From Pseudacidovorax sp. RU35E (lineage in GTDB: Bacteria > Pseudomonadota > Gammaproteobacteria > Burkholderiales > Burkholderiaceae_C), in NCBI RefSeq assembly GCF_900156165.1, contig NZ_FTMY01000004.1, positions 1-64,000 on the forward strand: a stretch of 64,000 bases of DNA. The letters are read 5' to 3'. Of this stretch, positions 19,173 to 28,601 are shown in pieces. The stretch's first letter is position 1, and every line of letters begins with the position of its first letter. Made by a program: the position numbers and the translations under genes. Below the pieces are notes generated by a model. That model saw only the letters and a list, made by a program, of their open reading frames with translations. It ran no database searches and was not told the origin of the DNA.

Positions 19173-20714
19173 TCAGTGCGCCGGCTCCGCGGCGATGAGT
19201 TCGTACACGTCGTCCTCGCTGCTGCCGGCGGGCAGCTCGCCCACTTTCGAGCGGTCGCGCAGCACGACGATGCGGTGGGCCACGCGCACCACCTCGCTGA
19301 TCTCGGACGAGATGAACAGCACCGCCATGCCCGCCTTCGCAAGCTGGAGGATCTGTTCCATGATTTCCTGCTTGGCGGCCACATCGATGCCGCGTGTGGG
19401 TTCGTCCAGGATCAAGAGGCGCGGCGCCGTGGCCAGCCAGCGCGCGATCACGGCCTTCTGCTGGTTGCCGCCGGAGAGCAGGCCGATCGGCGTGTCGATG
19501 CTGGCGGTCTTGATGCCCAGCGCAGCGACGTAGTGCTCGGCCATGCGCACCTGCTCGGCATGGGGAATGAAGTGCAGTGCGCCGCGCCGGGCCTGCAGGG
19601 CCAGCGCGATGTTCTCGCGCACCGACAGCTCGGCCACGATGCCGTCGGTCTTGCGCTCCTCGGGGCACAGGGCCAGGCCGGCTGCGATGGCCTCGGTGGG
19701 GCTGCCGAAGCGCTGCGCCTGACCGTCGATCCACAGCGTGCCGCTGTCGGCCGCCTCCAGCCCGAAGAGCAGCCGGGCCAGCTCGGTGCGGCCCGCACCC
19801 AGCAGGCCGGCCAGGCCGACCACCTCGCCGGCGCGCACCTGCAGGTCGATGGGATGCAGCTGCGCCTTCTGGCCCAGGCCCTCGGCCTTGAGCAGCGGCG
19901 TCTCACCGACAGCAGCCGCTGGCAACGCGGCCGACTGGCCCTGCGCGGCGGCCAGCTCGCGGCCCACCATGGCCGAGATCAGTGCTGGCGCGGGCAGTGC
20001 GGCCGTCGGCCATTCGCCCACGAAGCGGCCGTTGCGCAGCACGGTGATGCGGTCCGACACGGCATACACCTGGTTCATGAAGTGGGTGACGAAGACGATG
20101 GCCAGGCCCTCGTCCCGCAGCCGGCGCATCACCTCGAAGAGCTTGCGCACCTCGTCGTCGTCCAGGCTGGAGGTGGGCTCGTCCAGGATCAGCACCCGCG
20201 CATCCACCCCCAGCGCCCGGGCGATGGAGACCAGCTGCTGCACCGCCACCGGGTAGCTGGCCAGCAGCCGGGTCACGTCGATGTCCAGCCCCACCCGCGC
20301 CAGCAGCGCGCGGGCGCCTTCATTGACCGTCGCCCAGTCGATGCGCCGGCCCTGCAGCAGGCCGCGGCGCGGGTAGCGGCCGGCGAACACGTTCTCGGCC
20401 ACCGACAGGTTGGGGCAGAGGTTCACCTCCTGGTAGACGGTGCTGATGCCCAGCGCCTGCGCATGCGCGGGCGAGGTCGGCACGATGGGCGCGCCCGCCA
20501 GCACCATCCGCCCTTCGTTGGCCGGGAAGACGCCGGTGAGCACCTTGATCAGCGTGGACTTGCCCGCGCCGTTCTGGCCCATCAGCGCATGGATCTCGCC
20601 GGGGTACAGCCGCAGCTGCACGTCCTGCAGCACCGGCACGCTGCCGAAGCGCTTGCCGATGCCGCTCAGTTCGAGCACCGGCGCGGCGGTTGGGGAATAG
20701 GGGACAGCAGCCAT
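19173..20714 (-). CDS. ytfR: YtfR-type sugar ABC transporter ATPase (two ATPase domains)
   Basis: 513 aa with two fused ABC domains, as in MglA/RbsA/YtfR. Domain 1 has Walker A GQNGAGKST, a degenerate signature VAVQQLVSIARAL and Walker [16 protein letters not shown]. Domain 2 has a degenerate Walker A (GLLGAGRTE), signature [16 protein letters not shown] and Walker [13 protein letters not shown]. The PTSSLD form of Walker B is common in YtfR. It would drive the YtfT/YjfF permease. It begins four bases after gguB ends, inside the same operon. Confidence 0.9.
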   Translation of the reverse strand: MAAVPYSPTAAPVLELSGIGKRFGSVPVLQDVQLRLYPGEIHALMGQNGAGKSTLIKVLTGVFPANEGRMVLAGAPIVPTSPAHAQALGISTVYQEVNLCPNLSVAENVFAGRYPRRGLLQGRRIDWATVNEGARALLARVGLDIDVTRLLASYPVAVQQLVSIARALGVDARVLILDEPTSSLDDDEVRKLFEVMRRLRDEGLAIVFVTHFMNQVYAVSDRITVLRNGRFVGEWPTAALPAPALISAMVGRELAAAQGQSAALPAAAVGETPLLKAEGLGQKAQLHPIDLQVRAGEVVGLAGLLGAGRTELARLLFGLEAADSGTLWIDGQAQRFGSPTEAIAAGLALCPEERKTDGIVAELSVRENIALALQARRGALHFIPHAEQVRMAEHYVAALGIKTASIDTPIGLLSGGNQQKAVIARWLATAPRLLILDEPTRGIDVAAKQEIMEQILQLAKAGMAVLFISSEISEVVRVAHRIVVLRDRSKVGELPAGSSEDDVYELIAAEPAH

Positions 20715-20718
20715 GGCT

Positions 20719-21930
20719 TCAGCGGTTCTTGTGCCAGACGTCGATGAACACCGCGGCCAGCAGCACCAGCCCCTTGATCACCTGCTGGTAGTCGATGCCG
20801 ATGCCCATGATCGACATGCCGTTGTTCATCACGCCCATGACGAAGGCGCCGATCACCGCGCCGGTGACCTTGCCCACGCCACCCGAGGCCGAGGCACCGC
20901 CGATGAAGCAGGCCGCGATCACGTCCAGCTCGAAACCCAGGCCGGCCTTGGGCGTGGCCGTGTTCAGGCGCGCCGCGAACACCAGGCCGGCCAGCGCCGC
21001 CAGCACGCCCATGTTGACGAAGGCATAGAAGCTCAGGCGCCGCGTGTCGATGCCCGACAGCCGTGCCGCCTTCTCGTTGCCGCCGAGGGCGTAGACGCGC
21101 CGGCCCAGCACGGTGCGGCGGGTGACGAAGTCGAACAGCACGATCAGCACCGCCATCACCACCAGCACATTGGGCAGGCCGCGGTACGAGGCCATCATCC
21201 AGGCGAAGCCGATGAGCAGGCCTGCGAAGACCAGCGTCTTGGCCGCGAAGAAGCCGGCCGGCTCGTCCACGATGCCATGCGCCTGTTGGCGCTGCCGCGA
21301 TCGCCAGCCGGCGACGGCGAAGACGGCGGCCATGGCCACGCCGATCAGCAGCGAGGTCAGCCGCAGGCCCTGGTTGCCGAAGGCATCGGGGATGAAGCCG
21401 GAGCTCAGCCGCTGGAAGCTGTCGGGAAAGGGCCCCACCGACTGCCCCTGCAGCAGTGCCAGTGCCAGGCCCTTGAACACCAGCATGCCCGCCAGCGTGA
21501 CGATGAAGGAGGGGATGCGCGCATAGGCCACGAACCAGCCCTGCGCCGCGCCGATGAGCGCGCCGCCCACCAGGCATGCCAGCGCGGCGGGGATCACCGG
21601 CCAGTCATGGTTGACCATCAGCACCGCCGCCAGCGCGCCGATGAAGCCGCTGACCGAGCCCACCGACAGGTCGATGTGGCCCGCCACGATCACCAGCAGC
21701 ATGCCCAGCGCCATGATGACGATGTAGCTGTTCTGCAGCACCAGGTTGGTGAGGTTGAGCGGCTGCATCAGCGTGCCGTCGGTCAGCACCTGGAACAGCA
21801 CCATGATCGCGACCAGGCACACCAGCATGCCGTACTCGCGGAAGTTGTGGCGCAGGAAGGCGGCGGTGGAAGATGCCGGCGCGGCCGCCGGTGCGGCGGC
21901 GCGGGCGAGGGAGGCGGCGTTGTCGGTCAT
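20719..21930 (-). CDS. gguB: GguB-type sugar ABC transporter permease
   Basis: 403 aa, longer than YtfT and YjfF, as is usual for XylH/GguB permeases with about ten to fourteen membrane segments. Landmarks: [60 protein letters not shown] and [20 protein letters not shown]. The ATG at 21930 overlaps the gguA stop (ATGA). With GguA and ChvE this forms a complete multiple-monosaccharide importer. Confidence 0.9.
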   Translation of the reverse strand: MTDNAASLARAAAPAAAPASSTAAFLRHNFREYGMLVCLVAIMVLFQVLTDGTLMQPLNLTNLVLQNSYIVIMALGMLLVIVAGHIDLSVGSVSGFIGALAAVLMVNHDWPVIPAALACLVGGALIGAAQGWFVAYARIPSFIVTLAGMLVFKGLALALLQGQSVGPFPDSFQRLSSGFIPDAFGNQGLRLTSLLIGVAMAAVFAVAGWRSRQRQQAHGIVDEPAGFFAAKTLVFAGLLIGFAWMMASYRGLPNVLVVMAVLIVLFDFVTRRTVLGRRVYALGGNEKAARLSGIDTRRLSFYAFVNMGVLAALAGLVFAARLNTATPKAGLGFELDVIAACFIGGASASGGVGKVTGAVIGAFVMGVMNNGMSIMGIGIDYQQVIKGLVLLAAVFIDVWHKNR

Positions 21931-23492
21931 GCAAGGGCTTCCGTCGTGGCCACCGGCCCGCGTGCGGCGGCATGGCCGCGCACGATGGCGCCCATGATCC
22001 GCTCCTGCGTGGCTTCGGCCGTGGGCATCTCGGCGACGAAGCGGCCTTCGTTCATCACGTAGATGCGGTCGGTGATGCCCAGCAGCTCGGGCATCTCGGA
22101 GGAAATGACGATCACGCAGCGGCCCTGGGCCGCCAGCTCGGCGATGAGCGCGTAGATCTCGTACTTGGCGCCGACGTCGATGCCGCGCGTGGGCTCGTCG
22201 AGGATCAGCACCCGGGGCTCGGTGAACAGCCACTTGCCCAGCACCACCTTCTGCTGGTTGCCGCCCGAGAGGTTGAGCGTCTTCTGCAGCACGTCGGGCG
22301 TGCGGATGCGCATGGCGCGGCGAAAGCGCTCGGCCACGGCCGTGTCCTGCAGCGGGTCGATCACGCCCGCGCGCGACACGCCCTTCAGGTGGGCGAGCGA
22401 GGTGTTGAAGCGGATGCTCTCGTCCAGCACCAGGCCGGCGCCCTTGCGGTCCTCGGTCACATAGGCCAGGCCCTGGGCGATGGCCCTGCCCACGGTGCTC
22501 ACATCGACCTCGCGCCCATCGATGCGCACCTTGCCTGCCACGCGCTGGCCCCAGCTGCGGCCGAACACGCTCATGGCGAACTCGGTGCGCCCGGCGCCCA
22601 TCAGGCCGGCGATGCCCACCACCTCGCCGCGGCGCACGCTCAGGTTCAGGTCCTGCAGGAAGGGCCGCTCGGGCCGCTGCGGATGGTGCGCATGCCAGCC
22701 GCTCACCTCGAAGCCGACGGCGCCGATCTTCGGCGTGCGCGGCGGATAGCGGTCGGCCATGGGGCGGCCGACCATGGCGCGGATGACTTCGTTCTCGTCC
22801 ACCGGGCCGGCGTCGCAGTCGATCGTCTGCACGCTGCTGCCGTCGCGCAGCACCGTCACGGTGTCGGCCACGCGGGCGATCTCGTTGAGCTTGTGCGAGA
22901 TGAGGATGCAGGTGATGCCCTGGGCGCGCAGCTCCATCAGGAGGTCGAGGAGGGCGGCGCTGTCGTTCTCGTTGAGGCTGGCGGTGGGCTCGTCCAGGAT
23001 CAGCAGGCGCACCTGCTTGGCCAGCGCCTTGGCGATCTCCACCAGCTGCTGCTGGCCGATGCCCAGGTCGCCCACCGGCGTCTCGGGCGACATGCGCAGG
23101 CCCACCTTGGCCAGCAGCGCGCGGGTGCGGCGGTGCGCCTCGGTCCAGTCGATGACGCCGCCGCGCGCCACCTCGTTGCCCAGGAACAGGTTCTCGGCGA
23201 TGGAGAGCATGGGCACCAGTGCCAGCTCCTGGTGGATGATGATGATGCCGGCGCGCTCGCTGTCGTGGATGCCGCCGAAGCGCTGCACCTGGCCGTCGTA
23301 GACGATGTCGCCCTCGTACTCGCCATGCGGGTAGACGCCGCTCAGCACCTTCATCAGCGTGGACTTGCCCGCGCCGTTCTCGCCCACCAGGGCGTGGATC
23401 TTTCCGGCTTCCACGCCCAGCTCCACCCGGTCCAGGGCCACGACCCCGGGAAAGGTCTTGCGGATGTGGCGCATCTCCAGCAGCAAGGTCAT
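21927..23492 (-). CDS. gguA: GguA-type sugar ABC transporter ATPase (two ATPase domains)
   Basis: 521 aa, two ABC domains. Domain 1: Walker [10 protein letters not shown], signature-like [13 protein letters not shown], Walker [14 protein letters not shown]. Domain 2: [16 protein letters not shown] and [18 protein letters not shown]. This is the XylG/MmsA/GguA family that energises uptake of xylose, arabinose, glucose and galactose delivered by ChvE. It starts 50 bases after the chvE stop. Confidence 0.92.
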   Translation of the reverse strand: MTLLLEMRHIRKTFPGVVALDRVELGVEAGKIHALVGENGAGKSTLMKVLSGVYPHGEYEGDIVYDGQVQRFGGIHDSERAGIIIIHQELALVPMLSIAENLFLGNEVARGGVIDWTEAHRRTRALLAKVGLRMSPETPVGDLGIGQQQLVEIAKALAKQVRLLILDEPTASLNENDSAALLDLLMELRAQGITCILISHKLNEIARVADTVTVLRDGSSVQTIDCDAGPVDENEVIRAMVGRPMADRYPPRTPKIGAVGFEVSGWHAHHPQRPERPFLQDLNLSVRRGEVVGIAGLMGAGRTEFAMSVFGRSWGQRVAGKVRIDGREVDVSTVGRAIAQGLAYVTEDRKGAGLVLDESIRFNTSLAHLKGVSRAGVIDPLQDTAVAERFRRAMRIRTPDVLQKTLNLSGGNQQKVVLGKWLFTEPRVLILDEPTRGIDVGAKYEIYALIAELAAQGRCVIVISSEMPELLGITDRIYVMNEGRFVAEMPTAEATQERIMGAIVRGHAAARGPVATTEALA

Positions 23493-23541
23493 GGCAGGGT
23501 TGCTGGCGCTTTGCCCCGGGGGCGCAGCGCCGGCCTGGCTG

Positions 23542-24612
23542 TTACTTGAACTGCGCGGCCTTGTAGTAGCCGCTGCCCACGAGCACCTGTTCCCAGTTGC
23601 TCTTGTCCACGCTCACGGGCTTGAGCAGGTACGACGGCACCACCTTGACGCCGTTGTTGTAGGTCTTGGTGTCATTGGCCTGCGGCTGCTTGCCCGAGAC
23701 CACGGCGTCGACCATGTCGGCCGTGACCTTGGCCAGCTCGCGCGTGTCCTTGAACACGGTGGAGGATTGCTCGCCACGCAGGATCGACTTGACCGAGGGC
23801 ACCTCGGCGTCCTGCCCGCTCACCACGGGGCAGGGTTGCTGCGCAGTGCAGTAGCCCACGCCCTTGAGCGAGGAGAGGATGCCGATGGACAGCCCGTCGT
23901 ACGGCGAGAGCACCGCATCGACGCGCGCATTGCCGTAGAAGGCCGACAGCAGGTTGTCCATGCGCGCCTGCGCCACCGCGCCGTCCCAGCGCAGCGTGCC
24001 CACCTTGTCCATGCCCATCTGCTTGCTGCGCACCACCAGCTTGCCGCTGTCGATGTAGGGCTTGAGCACGCTCATCGCGCCGTCGTAGAAGAAGAAGGCG
24101 TTGTTGTCGTCGGGCGAGCCGCCGAACAGCTCGATGTTGAACGGCCCCTTGCCCTGCTTGAGGCCCAGCTTGTCGACGATGGAGCTGGCCTGCAGCACCC
24201 CGACCTGGAAGTTGTCGAAGGTGGCGTAGTAGTCGACGTTCTTGCTGTTGCGGATCAGCCGGTCGTAGGCGATGACCTTGATGCCCCGGTCGGCCGCGTT
24301 CTGCAGCGCCTTGCCGAGCGTGGTGCCGTCGATGGAGGCCACCACCAGCACCTTGGCGCCGCGGGTGATCATGTTCTCGATCTGTGCCAGCTGGTTGGGA
24401 ATGTCGTCCTCGGCGTACTGCAGGTCGGTCTTGTAGCCCCGGTCCTTCAGCACCTTGACCATGTTGTCGCCATCGGCGATCCAGCGCGCCGAGGACTTGG
24501 TGGGCATGGCGATGCCGATGAGGCCCTTGTCCTGTGCGTGTGCGAGCGGTGCCAGCAAATTGGTGGCCAATGCTGCGCCGGCCACGATCGTCTTGAGGAA
24601 GGTGCGCTTCAT
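23542..24612 (-). CDS. chvE: ChvE-like multiple-monosaccharide-binding periplasmic protein
   Basis: 356 aa with an N-terminal signal ([20 protein letters not shown], cleavage near AHA-QDK). Very close to Agrobacterium Chv[77 protein letters not shown] and [20 protein letters not shown]. ChvE binds arabinose, glucose, galactose and xylose; in Agrobacterium it also signals through VirA, but no VirA is seen here. It sits between ytfQ and gguA in the operon. Confidence 0.95.
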   Translation of the reverse strand: MKRTFLKTIVAGAALATNLLAPLAHAQDKGLIGIAMPTKSSARWIADGDNMVKVLKDRGYKTDLQYAEDDIPNQLAQIENMITRGAKVLVVASIDGTTLGKALQNAADRGIKVIAYDRLIRNSKNVDYYATFDNFQVGVLQASSIVDKLGLKQGKGPFNIELFGGSPDDNNAFFFYDGAMSVLKPYIDSGKLVVRSKQMGMDKVGTLRWDGAVAQARMDNLLSAFYGNARVDAVLSPYDGLSIGILSSLKGVGYCTAQQPCPVVSGQDAEVPSVKSILRGEQSSTVFKDTRELAKVTADMVDAVVSGKQPQANDTKTYNNGVKVVPSYLLKPVSVDKSNWEQVLVGSGYYKAAQFK

Positions 24613-24633
24613 GTTGTTGTGCTCCCTCGGCGA

Positions 24634-25602
24634 TCAGTACTTGCGTTTCGGGAATTCAGCGGCGGCGGTCTCCATGGGGAAGATGCCTTCTTCCGTCACG
24701 ATGCGCTTGGCCACCGGCTTGCCCGCCACGATGTCCTTCACCGCCGTCATCAGCTGCGGCCCCAGCAGGGGCGAGCATTCGACGGACACGTTCAGCTTGC
24801 CGGCCATCATGGCCTCGAAGGCGCCCTTGACGGCGTCGACCGAGATGATGGTGATGTCCTTGGCCGGCTTCAGGCCCGCTTCCTCGATGGCCTGGATGGC
24901 GCCGATGGCCATGTCGTCGTTGTGCGCGTAGAGCACATTGATGCCGTTCTTGCCCTCGGCCTTCAGGAAGGCTTCCATCACCTCCTTGCCCTTGGCGCGG
25001 GTGAAGTCGCCGGTCTGCGAGCGCACGATCTTGAACTTGGGATCGGCCTTGATGATTTCCTCGAAGCCCTTCTTGCGGTCGATGGCCGGGGCCGAGCCCA
25101 CGGTGCCCTGCAGTTCGACGATGCGCACTTCGCCCTTCTGGTCCTTCATCTTGTCCACCAGCCAGCGGCCGGCCTTGCGGCCTTCCTCGACGAAGTCGGA
25201 GCCCATGAAGGTGACGTAGAGCGAGGTGTCCTTGGTGTTGACGGCGCGGTCCGTCAATACCACCGGGATCTTGGCGGCCTTGGCTTCGCGCAGCACGTTG
25301 TCCCAGCCGGTCTCGACCACCGGCGAGAAGGCGATCACGTCCACCTTCTGCGCGATGAAGGCACGGATGGCCTTGATCTGGTTCTCCTGCTTCTGCTGCG
25401 CGTCGGAGAACTTGAGCTCGATGCCCGCGTCCTTGGCGGCCGACTTGATCGATTCCGTATTGGCGGTACGCCATTCGCTTTCGGCGCCTACCTGGCTGAA
25501 GCCGAGCACGATCTTCTTCTGCGCCCAGGCAGCACTGGGCAGGGCCATGGCAAAGGGCAGGCCGGCTGCCAGGGCGACGAGCTGACGACGGGTGGGGCGC
25601 AT
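24634..25602 (-). CDS. ytfQ: YtfQ-like periplasmic sugar-binding protein
   Basis: 322 aa, signal peptide with twin arginines (MRPTRRQLVALAAGLPFAM, cleavage after AWA). The mature part KIVLGFSQVGAESEWRTANT and VIAFSPVVETGWDNVLREAK matches the E. coli galactofuranose-binding protein YtfQ. The ATG at 25602 has AGGAGA upstream; the frame extends further but this start fits the signal. It is the first gene of the operon, three genes away from its cognate ATPase and permeases, with chvE-gguAB placed in between. Confidence 0.92.
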   Translation of the reverse strand: MRPTRRQLVALAAGLPFAMALPSAAWAQKKIVLGFSQVGAESEWRTANTESIKSAAKDAGIELKFSDAQQKQENQIKAIRAFIAQKVDVIAFSPVVETGWDNVLREAKAAKIPVVLTDRAVNTKDTSLYVTFMGSDFVEEGRKAGRWLVDKMKDQKGEVRIVELQGTVGSAPAIDRKKGFEEIIKADPKFKIVRSQTGDFTRAKGKEVMEAFLKAEGKNGINVLYAHNDDMAIGAIQAIEEAGLKPAKDITIISVDAVKGAFEAMMAGKLNVSVECSPLLGPQLMTAVKDIVAGKPVAKRIVTEEGIFPMETAAAEFPKRKY

Positions 25603-25675
25603 GGTTGTCTCCTGAAGGAATCGATGGTGTTGTGGGCGCCGTGCGGCGCACCCGCACCGCATCGAACGTGTAGGC

Positions 25676-25705
25676 AGTGTATGGAGCGAAAAAATATCAA
25701 TCCAA
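25676..25705 (-). promoter_or_regulatory. Candidate promoter of the ytfQ sugar operon
   Basis: On the minus strand, TTGGAT (25705-25700) and TACACT (25681-25676) are separated by 18 bases, a plausible sigma-70 pair about 75 bases before the ytfQ ATG. The -35 box overlaps one copy of the 9-bp direct repeat at 25694-25734. Confidence 0.4.
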
Positions 25706-25734
25706 TGGTTTTTTGAAGAGAATGGATATCAATC
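25694..25734. promoter_or_regulatory. 9-bp direct repeat in the ytfQ/gbpR divergent region
   Basis: ATATCAATC occurs at 25694-25702 and 25726-25734, 32 bases apart (about three helical turns), in an AT-rich island between the divergent ytfQ and LysR genes. One copy overlaps the candidate -35 element of ytfQ. It is a plausible binding site for the GbpR-like regulator. Confidence 0.45.
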
Positions 25735-25787
25735 GGAGCATTCGCACAAACCCTCGCCGCCCGCCGGCCCCCCCCGCACACCCCTCG

Positions 25788-26750
25788 ATGAGCAGCCCCT
25801 CCACCTCCAACCCGCACTGGTTCCTGCGCGCCCGGCTCAAGACTCGGCAACTGCTGCTGCTCACGGTCCTGGCCGACGAGGGCAACATCCACGCCGCGGC
25901 GCGCACGCTCAACATCACGCAGCCCGCTGCCAGCAAGCTGCTCAAGGACCTGGAGGACGTGCTGGAGGTGCCGCTGTTCGAGCGCCTGCCGCGGGGCATG
26001 CGGCCGACCTGGTACGGCGAGACCATGATCCGCCACGCCCGCCAGGCGCTGGCCAGCCTCAACCAGGCGCACGAGGAGCTCATGTCGCTCAAGGCCGGCC
26101 GCTACGGCCAGGTGGGTGTGGGCGCGATCACCTCGCCCGGGCTCGCGTTGCTGCCGCAGGCGGTGGCGGCCGTGAAGCGCGAGCAGCCCAGCCTGCGCGT
26201 GGTGCTGGAGATCGAGACCAGCCCCGTGCTGGTCGACTACCTGCGCCAGGGCCGGCTGGACATCCTGGTGGCGCGCATCTTTGCCGACGACGACAAGTCG
26301 AACCTGCGCTACGAGCCGCTGACGGGCGAGCCGGTGTGCGCCGTGGCGCGGCCGGGGCATCCGCTGTCGAGCGCGGCGGGGTTGACGCTGGGCGACGTGG
26401 CCACGCGGCCGTGGATCGTGCCGCCCGCGGGCAGCGTGCTGCGGCACCGCTTCGACCTGATGTTCCAGGAGGCCGGCCTGGCCCCGCCCTTCGACGTGGT
26501 GGAGACGGCGGCGCTGCTCTTCATCACCCGCATGCTGCAGCAGAGCGACATGCTGTGCGTCATGGCCACCGAGGTGGCGCGCTACTACGCCGGCCACGGC
26601 ATCCTGAGCATCCTGCCGCTGGACATGCCTTGCCACATGGACGACTTCGGGCTCATCACCCGCACCGACCGGCAGCTGTCCCCCGGCGCCACGCTGCTGA
26701 TGCAGGCCTTGCGCACGGCCTGCCGGCCGGTCTACGGCCTCAGTCCCTGA
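25788..26750 (+). CDS. gbpR: LysR-family regulator, GbpR-like
   Basis: 320 aa. HTH region RQLLLLTVLADEGNIHAAAR and ITQPAASKLLKDLEDVLEV; effector domain with GRYGQVGVGAITSPGLALLP and LVDYLRQGRLDILVARI. In Agrobacterium, GbpR, a LysR regulator of this sort, controls chvE in response to sugars. The divergent position next to ytfQ-chvE supports the same job. I chose the ATG at 25788 (MSSPSTSNPHWF); the frame opens at 25677, but that region contains the putative operator. It converges with the SDR gene, stops nine bases apart. Confidence 0.82.
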   Translation: MSSPSTSNPHWFLRARLKTRQLLLLTVLADEGNIHAAARTLNITQPAASKLLKDLEDVLEVPLFERLPRGMRPTWYGETMIRHARQALASLNQAHEELMSLKAGRYGQVGVGAITSPGLALLPQAVAAVKREQPSLRVVLEIETSPVLVDYLRQGRLDILVARIFADDDKSNLRYEPLTGEPVCAVARPGHPLSSAAGLTLGDVATRPWIVPPAGSVLRHRFDLMFQEAGLAPPFDVVETAALLFITRMLQQSDMLCVMATEVARYYAGHGILSILPLDMPCHMDDFGLITRTDRQLSPGATLLMQALRTACRPVYGLSP

Positions 26751-26759
26751 CGCCTGCCA

Positions 26760-27554
26760 TCAGACCCACCCCGCATCCACCGTGAATTCCTGCGCGGTGC
26801 ACATGCGCCCCGCGTCGCTGGCCAGGAAGGCCACCATGTGCGCGATGTCCTGCGGCGCCAGCCGGTCGGGCAGGCACTGGTTGCGCGCGAGCTCCTTCTC
26901 GCCCTCGGCATCGAGCCACAGCGCGATCTGCCGCTCGGTCATCACCCAGCCGGGCGAGACGGTGTTGATGCGGATGCGGTCCTGCCCCAGCGTGCGGGCC
27001 AGGCCGCGCGTCAGGCCGTTCACCGACGACTTGGCGATGGCATAGCAGGGATAGCCACTGCCCTTGCCCTGCCAGCCGGTGGAGCCCAGGTTGACCACCG
27101 ATCCGCCGCCCAGCCGTCGCATGCCGGGCACCACGGACTGGATCGCGAAGAAGGCCGGCCGCTCGTTGATGGCCATGCGCTCGTCGTAGTACTGCGGCGT
27201 CACCGATTCGAGCGTGTGCCGGTCGTCGCTGGCCACGTTGTTGACCAGCACATGGAAGTCGCCCAGCGCCGCGGCCGCGTCGGCGATGGCGGCCTGCAGC
27301 GCGGGCACGTCGCGCACGTCGCAGCGCCGCCACCAGGGCGCCGGCAGACCTTCTGCCGCCAGGGACTCGGCCAGCGCCCGGCTGGGGCCTTCCGCGATGT
27401 CGACGAAGCCGACCAGCACGCCCTGGCGGGCCAGCTCGCCCACGATGGCGGCGCCGATGCCGCTGCCGCCGCCGGTCACGAAGGCGCGACGGCCGCGCAG
27501 GCCCGGATAGCGGGCGGTTCCGGCGTCGCCGGTGCTTGATGATGGGATATTCAT
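26760..27554 (-). CDS. SDR-family dehydrogenase, probable sugar 1-dehydrogenase
   Basis: 264 aa, classical short-chain dehydrogenase. The NAD(P) motif is VTGGGSGIGAAI, followed by VLVNNVASDD (NNAG equivalent). The catalytic Ser is in VVNLGSTGWQGKG, Tyr-x3-Lys is CYAIAKSSVNG, and the C-terminus is CTAQEFTVDAGWV. With the lactonase gene divergently adjacent and the downstream arabonate pathway nearby, oxidation of L-arabinose (or D-galactose/L-fucose-like sugar) to the lactone is the best guess. ATG at 27554; an in-frame TTG at 27587 would add 11 residues, and neither has a good ribosome-binding site. Confidence 0.85.
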   Translation of the reverse strand: MNIPSSSTGDAGTARYPGLRGRRAFVTGGGSGIGAAIVGELARQGVLVGFVDIAEGPSRALAESLAAEGLPAPWWRRCDVRDVPALQAAIADAAAALGDFHVLVNNVASDDRHTLESVTPQYYDERMAINERPAFFAIQSVVPGMRRLGGGSVVNLGSTGWQGKGSGYPCYAIAKSSVNGLTRGLARTLGQDRIRINTVSPGWVMTERQIALWLDAEGEKELARNQCLPDRLAPQDIAHMVAFLASDAGRMCTAQEFTVDAGWV

Positions 27555-27665
27555 TTGTATATCGACTGACGCTAATAAATCATTCAACGATCATCAATAT
27601 GCCCGGCTAGCATCAGTGGCGTCAAGACGAGACAGACGCGAGACCCGCGTGAAGAGGACCCCCGC
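27555..27665. promoter_or_regulatory. Divergent promoter region between SDR and lactonase genes
   Basis: An AT-rich stretch (27541-27605) in otherwise GC-rich DNA. GATAT (27546-27550) and ATATC (27559-27563) form a short inverted repeat across the SDR start. A ribosome-binding site GAAGAGGA precedes the lactonase ATG. No confident -35/-10 pair was found. Confidence 0.35.
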
Positions 27666-28601
27666 ATGACTTCCTCCCTCCTGCCACCCACCGGCGGCGC
27701 GCCGCTGCAGGCTGGCCCGGTGCACTGCGTGCTCGATGCCCGTGCCCAGTTGGGCGAGGGCCCCCTGTGGTCGCCGCGCCGTCAGGCGCTGTGGTGGGTG
27801 GACATCCTCTCGCAGCGCCTCTTCAGCTGGCGCCCGGCCGACGGCGAGGCCCTGTGCTGGCAGTTCGACGAAGAGGTCTCGGCCGTGGCCGAGCGGCGCG
27901 ACGGCACCGGCCTGATGCTGGCGCTGCGCCGGGGCATGGCCCGCTTCGATCCCGACGCACCGGGCTCGCAGCCGGTCTACCTGCACCGGCCCGAGGGCGA
28001 ACCGGCCAGCAACCGCTTCAACGATGGCCGCTGCGACCACCACGGGCGCTTCTGGGCCGGCAGCATGGACTTCGACGCCCGCCAGCCCACCGGCCACCTG
28101 TACTGCTACGACGAGGCGGGCCCCTGCGAGCGCCTGCTGCTGGGCCTGCGCGTGACCAACGGCCCCGCATGGTCGCTGGACGGACGGCGCATGTACGTCA
28201 ACGACACCGTGGGCCGGCATGTGCTGGCCTGCGAGGTGGACCCGGCCAGTGGCCCACGTGTGCCGCTGCGGCCCTGGCTGACCTTCCCTGCCGGTGACGG
28301 CCATCCCGACGGCATGACGGTCGATGCAGACGGCCGTCTCTGGATCGCGCACTGGGGCGGTGGCTGCATCACTGCCCACGACCCCGACACGGGCCAGGAG
28401 CTGGCGCGCATTGCCGTGCCCGCCAGCCAAGTCACCCATTGCACCTTCGGCGGCGAAAACCTGCGCACGCTCTACATCACGACCGCCCGCGTGGGCCTGG
28501 ACGATGTGGCCCTGCGTGGTGAGCCTTTGGCCGGTGGGCTCTTCGCCGTGCCGATGAACGTGGCCGGCCTGCCGGCCCATGCCTTTGGAGCTTTCGCATG
28601 A
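27666..28601 (+). CDS. SMP-30/gluconolactonase/LRE family sugar lactonase
   Basis: 311 aa, six-bladed propeller family. Metal-ligand positions are recognisable: Glu in LGEGPLWSP, Asn in RFNDGRCD and VTNGPAWSLDGR, Asp in GHPDGMTVDADG. It hydrolyses an aldonolactone, here probably L-arabino-1,4-lactone, to the aldonate used by the dehydratase at 15.3-17.0 kb. It overlaps the epimerase start by ATGA at 28598. A strong GAAGAGGA ribosome-binding site supports the start. Confidence 0.9.
   Translation: MTSSLLPPTGGAPLQAGPVHCVLDARAQLGEGPLWSPRRQALWWVDILSQRLFSWRPADGEALCWQFDEEVSAVAERRDGTGLMLALRRGMARFDPDAPGSQPVYLHRPEGEPASNRFNDGRCDHHGRFWAGSMDFDARQPTGHLYCYDEAGPCERLLLGLRVTNGPAWSLDGRRMYVNDTVGRHVLACEVDPASGPRVPLRPWLTFPAGDGHPDGMTVDADGRLWIAHWGGGCITAHDPDTGQELARIAVPASQVTHCTFGGENLRTLYITTARVGLDDVALRGEPLAGGLFAVPMNVAGLPAHAFGAFA

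Noticed and set aside
23359-25716. 785-codon frame antisense to chvE and ytfQ
   Set aside because: Overlaps two strongly recognised binding-protein genes; composition is typical of an antisense shadow.
25677-25787. Longer N-terminus for the GbpR-like regulator
   Set aside because: The extra 37 codons are Pro/Arg-rich, would include the putative operator, and LysR proteins begin close to the first DNA-binding helix.
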